A DNA stretch of 7,983 bases from CAYQAE01 sp964415445 [NCBI: uncultured archaeon] (GTDB lineage: Archaea > CAYQAE01): positions 1-7,983 of the forward strand of contig CAYQAE010000019.1 in NCBI GenBank assembly GCA_964415445.1. The letters are read 5' to 3'. Within the stretch, counting starts at the first letter, position 1; each line of letters starts with the position of its first letter. The translations under genes and the position numbers were made by a program. Shown here one piece after another: positions 1 to 6,037 of this stretch. The notes below the pieces were generated by a model that was not told the DNA's origin, made no database searches, and worked only from the letters and a program-made list of their open reading frames with translations.

Positions 1-1877
1 ATGGATCTTATACTGTAAAAGTTAATGTTACAGATGGTCAAGATGTAGATGAATATAGTTGGACCCTAACTGTTAATGATGTTAACAGAGTACCAGAGAT
101 TATCTGGTATTCACCTGATAATTTAACACCTTCAATAGATGAAAATTCATCACTAGATCTTGAAATAACTACTTTAGATTTAGATGGTGATCCATTGACA
201 ATTAATTGGTATTTAGATAGTGTGCATGTACAAACCGATGGTAATTATACATATTCCCCTTCATTTGAAGATTCAGGAGTACATATTGTAAAAGTTAATG
301 TAACAGATAGTACAAATACTACTGAATTAGAATGGGCGATAACTGTTAATGATGTAAATCGTGCTCCACAAATCAATTCTTCTTTTCCTGCTTCTTCTGA
401 AGTATCTATTGATGAAGGAGATAATCAATTTTTTGAAATAATTCCTTGGGACCCAGATGAAGATGTACTAACAAAAAAATGGTATGTAAATGATAGTGAA
501 GTAGGTATTGGAGATAATTATACTTTTGTTTCTGATTATGATGATGCTGGATCTTATACCATAAAAGTTAATATTACAGATAGTGAATTTATCGATCAAG
601 TAAGTTGGACTTTAACTATTAATGATGTAAATAGAGCACCTACTATAGACTATTATTCACCTATATCAGATCCTACTATAGATGAAAACGAAAATCAATT
701 ATTTGAGATAGTAGCTTCAGATTTAGATGGTGATCCAGTGACAATTAATTGGTATTTAGACGGTGGACATGTACAAATAGATGGTAATTACACTTATAAT
801 TCAGATTATGAATCTGCAGGCGTATACACTGTAAAAGTTAATGTAACTGATGGAGAAGGTGTGGATAGTTATAATTGGTCTTTAACTGTAAATAATGTCA
901 ATAGAGATCCTGTCGCTTCAATTGTAAATAACAACATTACTTCTAATGTTGATTGGATAGTTATGTTTAATGGATCTGATTCATATGATCCTGATGGGGA
1001 TGCTGATATTGATACTTATTTTTGGGATTTTGGAGATGGAACTAATGGTACAGGTAAGTTAGTAAATCATACTTATACATCTGCTGGTGAATATACTGCT
1101 ACTTTATATGTTAATGATAGTGAAAATGCTAATAGTGAGGATGTAACATATGTGACAGTTCAAGATTATGTTAGTGAGGGTACTAAAGATGGGTATAGTA
1201 GGATTACACCTTATGATTGTAAAGCAGCTGCACATTTAGATTTTGATGACAAATATACGCAAAGTTTCTATATCTATAATATTAGTGTTTATGTTGATAA
1301 AGTAGCAGTTTTTAATGAACCAAATTCAACTCTTTCATTTAAAATAACAGGTGGAGAATTAAAAGGAGTTCAATGGGTTCCAAATGAAACTGATGAATTT
1401 TTTGCAATTAATATTTCACTTAATTATTCTTTGGATGATTATTGGGTTGATATTTTTACTGGTGGTATATTGATCTACAAAAATAGTTTTTTTGTGTGTC
1501 AGATCTATTCTTATGGACCATCGCCAGATTTTGACCATTATATGTTAACCAACAACTCACCAGCAACAAGAACATGGATGACAAGTGAAACAGGGGGGGA
1601 TACGTGGAAGTTACAACCATACATTTCTGATTTATGTATAAATTTTACATATGTATGGGCAAATACAACTGAAGATACTACTCAAGATGCTTTGCAAGAG
1701 GAAGTAATTAATGAAAACATATCAAAAGAAGATGAAAATGATATTTCTTTTATTAAAACTATTATAGTAATACTTTCTGCATTAACTATATCTATTATTG
1801 GATTTATTAAACCTACAAGAAAAATAAAAAGAAGAAATAAGATTTCACAACTTGATGCATTTGGAAAAGATTGGTGA
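1..1877 (+). CDS. Surface protein with tandem Ig/cadherin-like repeats, PKD domain and C-terminal membrane anchor (5' partial)
   Basis: The frame is open from base 3 with no stop before the ATG at 195, and the text upstream of 195 is already repeat sequence, so the true start lies outside the window. In order: the end of one repeat (3-89), three full repeats of 90-91 residues each ending in a V-N-R motif (90-905), a PKD domain with the diagnostic WDFGDG at 1023-1040 (906-1166), a jelly-roll-like beta module (about 1167-1670), an acidic linker, one hydrophobic helix (1743-1808) and a short tail with the basic stretch KPTRKIKRRNK. D-x-D-G-D loops in the repeats suggest calcium binding. More than twenty N-x-S/T sequons suggest an N-glycosylated exterior. 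Family knowledge: PKD and cadherin-like repeats act as extracellular stalks or adhesion modules. Inference: a cell-surface stalk or adhesin anchored at its C-terminus. The ligand is unknown. The tail is too short for a cytoplasmic domain, unlike the next gene. Confidence 0.9.
   Translation, partial: GSYTVKVNVTDGQDVDEYSWTLTVNDVNRVPEIIWYSPDNLTPSIDENSSLDLEITTLDLDGDPLTINWYLDSVHVQTDGNYTYSPSFEDSGVHIVKVNVTDSTNTTELEWAITVNDVNRAPQINSSFPASSEVSIDEGDNQFFEIIPWDPDEDVLTKKWYVNDSEVGIGDNYTFVSDYDDAGSYTIKVNITDSEFIDQVSWTLTINDVNRAPTIDYYSPISDPTIDENENQLFEIVASDLDGDPVTINWYLDGGHVQIDGNYTYNSDYESAGVYTVKVNVTDGEGVDSYNWSLTVNNVNRDPVASIVNNNITSNVDWIVMFNGSDSYDPDGDADIDTYFWDFGDGTNGTGKLVNHTYTSAGEYTATLYVNDSENANSEDVTYVTVQDYVSEGTKDGYSRITPYDCKAAAHLDFDDKYTQSFYIYNISVYVDKVAVFNEPNSTLSFKITGGELKGVQWVPNETDEFFAINISLNYSLDDYWVDIFTGGILIYKNSFFVCQIYSYGPSPDFDHYMLTNNSPATRTWMTSETGGDTWKLQPYISDLCINFTYVWANTTEDTTQDALQEEVINENISKEDENDISFIKTIIVILSALTISIIGFIKPTRKIKRRNKISQLDAFGKDW
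90..905 (+). repeat. Three tandem ~91-codon Ig/cadherin-like protein repeats
   Basis: The units are 90-362, 363-635 and 636-905 (91, 91 and 90 codons), and the tail of a further unit lies at 3-89. Each starts after a [D/N]-V-N-R motif, carries an S/T-I-D-E motif near its start, a D-x-D-G-D or similar acidic loop, a W-Y strand, a N-Y-T-[Y/F] strand and a K-V-N-[V/I]-T-D strand, and ends with W-[T/S/A]-[L/I]-T-[V/I]-N. Units 1 and 3 are far more alike at DNA level than either is to unit 2 (177-250 against 720-793). Confidence 0.9.
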
Positions 1878-1909
1878 AATATCTGATAAATCTTTTTAGT
1901 TAACTACAG

Positions 1910-1939
1910 TTTTTTAGTAATTTAATTGTCAATTTTTTT
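1910..1939 (+). terminator. Oligo-T termination region after the PKD protein gene
   Basis: Runs of T6 (1910-1915) and T7 (1933-1939) lie 33-62 nt beyond the stop codon at 1875-1877, with a shorter T5 run near 1893. Archaeal RNA polymerase terminates at such U-rich tracts without needing a hairpin. The new promoter directly downstream supports a transcript boundary here. Confidence 0.5.
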
Positions 1940-1947
1940 AAAAAAAA

Positions 1948-1966
1948 CGAAAAGTTTAAATAAACT
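1948..1966 (+). promoter_or_regulatory. BRE/TATA promoter for the KaiC-like receptor gene, inside a palindrome
   Basis: CGAAAAG (1948-1954) followed by TTTAAATA (1955-1962) fits an archaeal BRE plus TATA box. Initiation about 25 nt downstream would fall near 1984, leaving a leader of about 90 nt before the ATG at 2074. The TATA box lies inside AGTTTAAATAAACT (1953-1966), which has 6-bp inverted arms and could be a repressor site, though AT-rich palindromes also arise by chance. A weaker alternative TATA (AAATAAAATTT, near 2010-2020) would give a leader of about 30 nt. Confidence 0.5.
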
Positions 1967-1982
1967 TCATACAATAATTAAT

Positions 1983-2033
1983 TTGGAATATATTTCATCA
2001 ATATGTTGAAATAAAATTTAGATGGATTTCCAA
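1983..2033 (+). other. Potential leader hairpin upstream of the KaiC-like receptor gene
   Basis: Two nested complementary pairs are visible: outer arms TTGGAA (1983-1988) and TTCCAA (2028-2033), inner arms TATTTCA (1991-1997) and TGAAATA (2007-2013) with a 9-nt loop. The inner helix is perfect over 7 bp but AU-rich, so stability is modest. If transcription starts near 1984, this would form the 5' end of the mRNA. It does not match a riboswitch class I recognise. Confidence 0.3.
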
Positions 2034-2072
2034 CGTGGAGAGTTAGTCTCTTCTTGTGTAAAAGTGTTATAA
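2022..2072 (+). other. Possible 16-codon leader open frame
   Basis: ATG at 2022 opens a frame encoding MDFQRGELVSSCVKVL. It ends with TAA at 2070-2072, one base before the ATG of the receptor gene at 2074. No Shine-Dalgarno sequence precedes it. Its position would allow stop-start translational coupling, but a frame this short can occur by chance and nothing shows that it is translated. Confidence 0.2.
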
Positions 2073-2073
2073 A

Positions 2074-4575
2074 ATGAAATTATTTATGTTTTTATTAATA
2101 TTGAATATGGTTATTGTAATTAGTGAAAATGCGGAAACACTATTTGTTGAGGATAATGAATCTCTTGATGAAGGTCTTCCTACTTTTTATTATGCTATTT
2201 TTGCAGAAAATTTTACAATTGAAAATGATTCATACATTTTCGATATAACTGTTTATTTAGAAAATGTAGAATCCAATTCTGAACTTTATGGGAAAAATCG
2301 CACACTTCAAATAAGAAATGGATTATATAATAATCCAATAAATAATAATAGTGGAATTATTCTTGAAACAATGCAATATATAGCAATAAATTCTGCAGAA
2401 TGGATCACGTTTAGATTTAATCCTATTTTTATTGAAAAAGGGATGTATTATGTATATCTAGATTTAATTGGAGATGATGTGGAATCTAAAAAAGATTTAA
2501 AATGGAAAAAAACAAGTGATTCCACTACGGGTAATAATGCCTCTGTTTATTATTGGGATAATGATGGGGAGTTGAAAGAGACCTATAAAGATAATTATGA
2601 TTGCCCACTCAAACTCAACATATCAACTTCACCCATTAATTCCTCATGCTCCGCCCCCGATCTAAACACATATTACAACCATCCAACTACTGTTTCAGTA
2701 AATTATACCGATTTTGTGGATAATAATATCCCAAATGCTACTGTAAGATATAACATATCTGAATTAAATCTAAACGGAATGATGGAAGACCCAGATGGTG
2801 ATGGAATATACACAAAAGAAATTACTTTAACTGATTTAGGTACATACACTATCAATTTCACTGCAAATCGATCAGGATTTCTATCTTCTTATGTAACTTC
2901 AACTATCACCGTAAATAAAAGACCCACTACAACACATATTTTGCATCAAAATAAGGTTTTAAGAGGATCTACAACAGAAGTTTCTGCATTTTTAGTTGAT
3001 GATTTAACTTCACAAAACTTAACCGATGCCACCTTAACTTGCTATTTTATTAGTCCATCTTACGTTAATCTTAATTCATCAATTATGCAAAAGCAATCAA
3101 CACTACACAAAACAACTTTTGATATGAAAGATAGTACTGCAAATATATATTATTTCAATGTTACTTCAAATAAGAATTATTACCAAACTAGTTCATCTAT
3201 GGTCTCTTTTGAGATATATGAAGCCCAAATTCTAAGTAGTATTGATTCAAATAACAATTTGATAATGTATTTTGAAGATGAAAATACAAAACAACAGCTA
3301 GATACTCTAAAGATAGCATATACTATAGAAGATTTAGAAGGCACAATTGTAACTTCAGGAGCAGTAAATGAACCTAACGAAGATGGTTGGTTTATAATTG
3401 ATCTATCTGAAGAAGTTGAACCTGGAAACTATACTATTGTTATGCAACTTTTTAATAATGATTATTTTATTGGGACAAAAGAGAGACCAATATATGTGCA
3501 AAATTCAACTTCAAATGATACTACCACTGAAAATACTTCCCCATCTAGCTCATCAAATACATTAATATACCTAATTATGATGGTAGCAGTAATATTTGGG
3601 GCTTCAATTGGCTCACTATCTGTATATCGAAAAAAACACTCTAGTTTAGATCAAAATGAAATGTTAGAAATTGAAAAACCAGATGAGATGAAAAATTTGG
3701 AACAGACAGTTAGCCAAAACCATGGATATTTTGAGTATCTAGAACATGAATTATTTGATGAGGATGAAAAGCCTCAAGAAGAGCAAAAAGATAATAAAAC
3801 TCTACCTAAATCTCTAGAAGATCGACTATTTAACCTCTACAGAGAAGGAAAAACATCAAAAGATCTAGATCTATCTATTTCTGATGATAGATATTCTTCT
3901 GGCCTACCTACAATGGATGCAATGTTAGAATCAGGAATACCTAAAAAAAGCTCTACTCTATTTATTACCCCAGTATGTGATCAAAAACCAATACTAATTG
4001 AGAAATTAATTGAAAAAAACCTAGATTCATCAACTTGCATATATGTAGGTGAGACTATACCTGTATATCTTGAGAGTGAAATTGGAAACGAAAACATGTT
4101 TTTTGTAGTCTGTGATGAGGAGATAAATGGTCCAAATATAATAAAAGCAGATTGTGGCCCAACTTCAATTAATTTAGCTGTGGCTAAAGCCATAAGAAAG
4201 AGAGGGACAAAACATACCATATTAATTTTGGATGTAATGACTAGCTTTACAAAAACTCAAACTTTGCCTACAATCCATGATTTTGTTAATGCACTAAAGA
4301 CTAAGTCTAAGAGCAAAAATATGTCTACAGTTGCATTTATAAATTCAGAGGTCGATAAAGAGATTATATCTGAGATTTCTGAAATATTTGAAGGTGTAAT
4401 TGATATAGATAATTCTAAGGAAAAAATTGTAGTTACAGTTAAAAAATTCACAGGCTTAGATGATCATGCATATGGAGATTTTCCGATTATAGCAGAGAAT
4501 GGACATGAATTTTGGATTGATTTGGATATTCTTAAATTCTCAAAAGAATTCAAAAAGAGGTTTGAAAGTCTGTAA
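2074..4575 (+). CDS. Single-pass membrane protein with extracellular beta-sandwich domains and a degenerate KaiC/RecA-like cytoplasmic domain
   Basis: 833 residues. The start is fixed by an in-frame stop at 2059-2061 and by the signal peptide that follows (MKLFMFLLILNMVIVIS). In order: a jelly-roll-like module (about 21-187), an Ig-like segment with DPDGDG (about 188-283), two more beta-rich segments (about 284-478), an S/T/N-rich linker, one transmembrane helix (496-518), a charged linker, and a KaiC/RadA-like domain (about 600-833). That last domain keeps the family entry pattern (R606-Y-S-S-G-L-P-T-M-D, then S-G-I-P) and a Walker B-like strand ILILD ending at D720. The phosphate-binding loop reads TPVCDQKP (632-639) where the family has GPPGSGKT, so ATP hydrolysis is unlikely. 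Many N-x-S/T sequons lie outside the membrane and few inside. Inference: a surface sensor signalling through a pseudo-ATPase, or a scaffold. The ligand and partner are unknown. It lies downstream of the PKD protein but has its own promoter. Confidence 0.85.
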   Translation: MKLFMFLLILNMVIVISENAETLFVEDNESLDEGLPTFYYAIFAENFTIENDSYIFDITVYLENVESNSELYGKNRTLQIRNGLYNNPINNNSGIILETMQYIAINSAEWITFRFNPIFIEKGMYYVYLDLIGDDVESKKDLKWKKTSDSTTGNNASVYYWDNDGELKETYKDNYDCPLKLNISTSPINSSCSAPDLNTYYNHPTTVSVNYTDFVDNNIPNATVRYNISELNLNGMMEDPDGDGIYTKEITLTDLGTYTINFTANRSGFLSSYVTSTITVNKRPTTTHILHQNKVLRGSTTEVSAFLVDDLTSQNLTDATLTCYFISPSYVNLNSSIMQKQSTLHKTTFDMKDSTANIYYFNVTSNKNYYQTSSSMVSFEIYEAQILSSIDSNNNLIMYFEDENTKQQLDTLKIAYTIEDLEGTIVTSGAVNEPNEDGWFIIDLSEEVEPGNYTIVMQLFNNDYFIGTKERPIYVQNSTSNDTTTENTSPSSSSNTLIYLIMMVAVIFGASIGSLSVYRKKHSSLDQNEMLEIEKPDEMKNLEQTVSQNHGYFEYLEHELFDEDEKPQEEQKDNKTLPKSLEDRLFNLYREGKTSKDLDLSISDDRYSSGLPTMDAMLESGIPKKSSTLFITPVCDQKPILIEKLIEKNLDSSTCIYVGETIPVYLESEIGNENMFFVVCDEEINGPNIIKADCGPTSINLAVAKAIRKRGTKHTILILDVMTSFTKTQTLPTIHDFVNALKTKSKSKNMSTVAFINSEVDKEIISEISEIFEGVIDIDNSKEKIVVTVKKFTGLDDHAYGDFPIIAENGHEFWIDLDILKFSKEFKKRFESL

Positions 4576-4589
4576 AAAAAACATTTTTT
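4574..4589. terminator. Bidirectional oligo-T terminator between convergent genes
   Basis: Only 12 bp separate the receptor stop codon (4573-4575) from the stop of the convergent PIN gene (4588-4590). On the + strand T6 (4584-4589) follows the receptor stop. On the - strand the A8 run (4574-4581) reads as T8 just after the PIN stop. Both match archaeal U-tract termination, and each overlaps the other gene's end. Confidence 0.5.
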
Positions 4590-5030
4590 AGTCTAAAACA
4601 TTTTGGATCGCACTAGTTATAGGCCACACTTTAATTATACCTTTATTTCTAATTTTATTAAAATGTTTATTGTTTGTAATAAAAATTGCACCTGTTTCTA
4701 ATGCCGTAGATGCATGAATAACGTCTTTTAACTCTGACTTAGGAAAATATTTTTTGCATATCTTAATCTTTTCTTTGTTTAAACCTTGCATTTTTGTTTT
4801 TGCTATAAGAATATCTAATAATTCAGCAGCTGTTTGGAATTTGAACTTCTCTTTGTATTTTTTCATTTCTTCAATAAGATATTTATTTCCAACTAATTCA
4901 ATAGATGTATTTCTAACGCATTCAAGAATAAGATCTAAGGAAAATGTTTTTTTTGAGGATTTTTAATTGCTGAGACAAAAACAGTATTATCAATCAAAAA
5001 TATCTTTGTTTTCTTTTTTGATTTTTTCAT
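4588..5030 (-). pseudogene. vapC: PIN-domain toxin (VapC-like), frame broken at an A8 run
   Basis: The C-terminal 92 residues are an intact frame (4588-4866) and carry the later PIN motifs, KDVIHASTAL and FITNNKHF. The N-terminal part lies in another frame, from ATG 5030 (MKKSKKKTKIFLIDNTVFVS) or a TTG at 4997, and runs into TAG shortly after eight A (plus-strand T8, 4947-4954). One extra A, or a -1 slip on A-AAA-AAA, joins the halves into a normal-length 147-residue PIN protein with D14, E54/E55 and D103 as acidic residues. The fourth acidic position is Asn (N121). Family role: VapC toxins are Mg-dependent RNases neutralised by the antitoxin. The ATG start overlaps the antitoxin gene by 41 nt and the TTG start by 8 nt. 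It could be a decayed gene, a programmed frameshift, or a homopolymer sequencing error; I cannot tell which. Confidence 0.75.
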
Positions 5031-5250
5031 TTAAATCTTTTCCTACTTCTGAGACAATACTATCAATATTTACATTTTTAAGTTCATTTTGTAATCTTTT
5101 TGCTATTTTAGTTCTATCCAGTTTTTCGAGTATAATCTTGTCGTCAAAATCAACTAATAAGAGTTCAGTTTTAGGTGAAATATGCATTCTTTGACGTAAT
5201 TCAGAAGGTAAAACAATTCTACCGGCTTTATCAATCGAAACAATATTCAT
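4990..5250 (-). CDS. vapB: AbrB/MazE-type antitoxin
   Basis: 86 residues. The N-terminal half is a SpoVT/AbrB swapped-hairpin DNA-binding domain, seen as VSIDKAGRIVLPSELRQ (4-20), a strand/turn, then LLLVDFDD and IILEKL (39-44). The charged C-terminal half (46-86) is helical and suits a toxin-binding tail. Family knowledge: such proteins bind palindromes in their own promoter and neutralise the PIN nuclease encoded next to them. The PIN gene follows at once and overlaps its 3' end. A TATA box about 33 nt upstream predicts an almost leaderless mRNA. This gene is intact although its partner is split, so it may survive as an orphan antitoxin or regulator if the toxin is truly dead. Confidence 0.88.
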   Translation of the reverse strand: MNIVSIDKAGRIVLPSELRQRMHISPKTELLLVDFDDKIILEKLDRTKIAKRLQNELKNVNIDSIVSEVGKDLNEKIKKENKDIFD

Positions 5251-5270
5251 TTTTATCAGTATTATATTGA

Positions 5271-5313
5271 ATATTATAATATATAAAGTTTACCATTTTT
5301 GCCATATATGGTA
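5271..5313 (-). promoter_or_regulatory. Promoter and candidate autoregulatory operator of the AbrB-PIN pair
   Basis: On the - strand a BRE-like GGTAAAC precedes TTTATATA (plus-strand 5280-5287), placing initiation near 5258, about 8 nt before the antitoxin ATG. Two perfect palindromes flank or touch the TATA box: ATATTATAATAT (5271-5282) and CCATATATGG (5302-5311), with centres 30 bp apart. Additional arms TACCAT (5291-5296) and ATGGTA (5308-5313) also pair. This layout suits repression by the antitoxin, which is inferred and not shown. Confidence 0.5.
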
Positions 5314-5362
5314 TAAATGTCATGAATAATAATTTATATTCAGACTAAGTATTTTTAATTCT

Positions 5363-6037
5363 CTAATCTATTGAAGATATCTCAATTTTTTTTGATTTTA
5401 ATTTTTTCAAAATTTGATAAAAATTTTTCTTAAGGTATCTCCCTGTCAATAAGGTGCAATCAAGTCTGTGGATATGTCTAATATTTGCAAATTCCCAAGG
5501 ATGAATAAATAAAGTCATATTATCTACTCTATCTAAATAGTTAATTATAATTTTCACTGCTAGATTATATGGGATTCTAAATATCAAATTAGATAAAGTA
5601 GGTGGATATTCTTTGATTATATTTTGTTTTTTTAATTTGAAATTAGGATATGAGCTATCATATTTATAAATCATATCTACTAAAATCTCAAGCCCCTCTA
5701 AATCCATCTGAAAATAGGGTGCACGAAAACCTCTAATTTTTTGAAATTTAGATAAAATTTGATGAGATTTTCTAAATAGTTTTTTCTTATCTTCAAAATT
5801 TAATTTATTGACCCTAATATGGTTATAGAAATGGGATGCAATTTCATGTTGTTTTGAAATTTTATAAACTACTTTAGGAAATTTTTTGGCTAAATTTGCA
5901 GACACAAAAAAAGTAGCAGTGCAATTTAGAGATTTTAATATTTCTAAAATATCTTCGATTTGATTTATTGACTTCCATGTATTTAGATATGGTGGCAGGT
6001 CAACTTCTAAGTCGAAAGTTAGGTATATCTTTTTCAT
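5363..6037 (-). CDS. Polysaccharide deacetylase (NodB/CE4 fold)
   Basis: From the ATG at 6037 the protein has 224 residues. This start gives MKKIYLTFDLEVD, so the first beta strand begins at once; ATGs at 6049 and 6070 are in frame but lie deeper in the upstream gene. CE4 motifs are in order: TFDLEVD (D9, E11, D13), SHFYNH (H69, H73, metal-binding pattern H-x3-H), RGFRAPYF (R105) and IHPWEF (H179). These match a metal-dependent hydrolase that removes N-acetyl groups from glycans. The TFDLE form, in place of the usual TFDDG, is typical of divergent members. There is no signal peptide or transmembrane helix, so it probably acts in the cytoplasm on a nucleotide- or lipid-linked sugar (inference). 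It follows the membrane protein gene with a 38-nt overlap, so it is co-transcribed. The substrate cannot be read from the sequence. Confidence 0.85.
   Translation of the reverse strand: MKKIYLTFDLEVDLPPYLNTWKSINQIEDILEILKSLNCTATFFVSANLAKKFPKVVYKISKQHEIASHFYNHIRVNKLNFEDKKKLFRKSHQILSKFQKIRGFRAPYFQMDLEGLEILVDMIYKYDSSYPNFKLKKQNIIKEYPPTLSNLIFRIPYNLAVKIIINYLDRVDNMTLFIHPWEFANIRHIHRLDCTLLTGRYLKKNFYQILKKLKSKKIEISSID

Noticed and set aside
195-197. ATG at 195 as the start of the PKD protein.
   Set aside because: The same frame is open upstream to the window edge and encodes repeat sequence of the same kind, so 195 is internal.
90-905. CRISPR-like or other noncoding direct repeats.
   Set aside because: The repetition has a period of 270-273 bases, is kept in frame and varies at synonymous and conservative sites, so it is a protein repeat.
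3981-4451. Two minus-strand open frames (3981-4220, 4257-4451) inside the receptor gene.
   Set aside because: They lie opposite the well-supported KaiC-like domain, have no promoter or recognisable motif, and look like antisense shadows.
4754-5194. Plus-strand open frames 4754-4966 and 4967-5194.
   Set aside because: They are antisense to the PIN and AbrB genes, whose motifs are clear on the minus strand.
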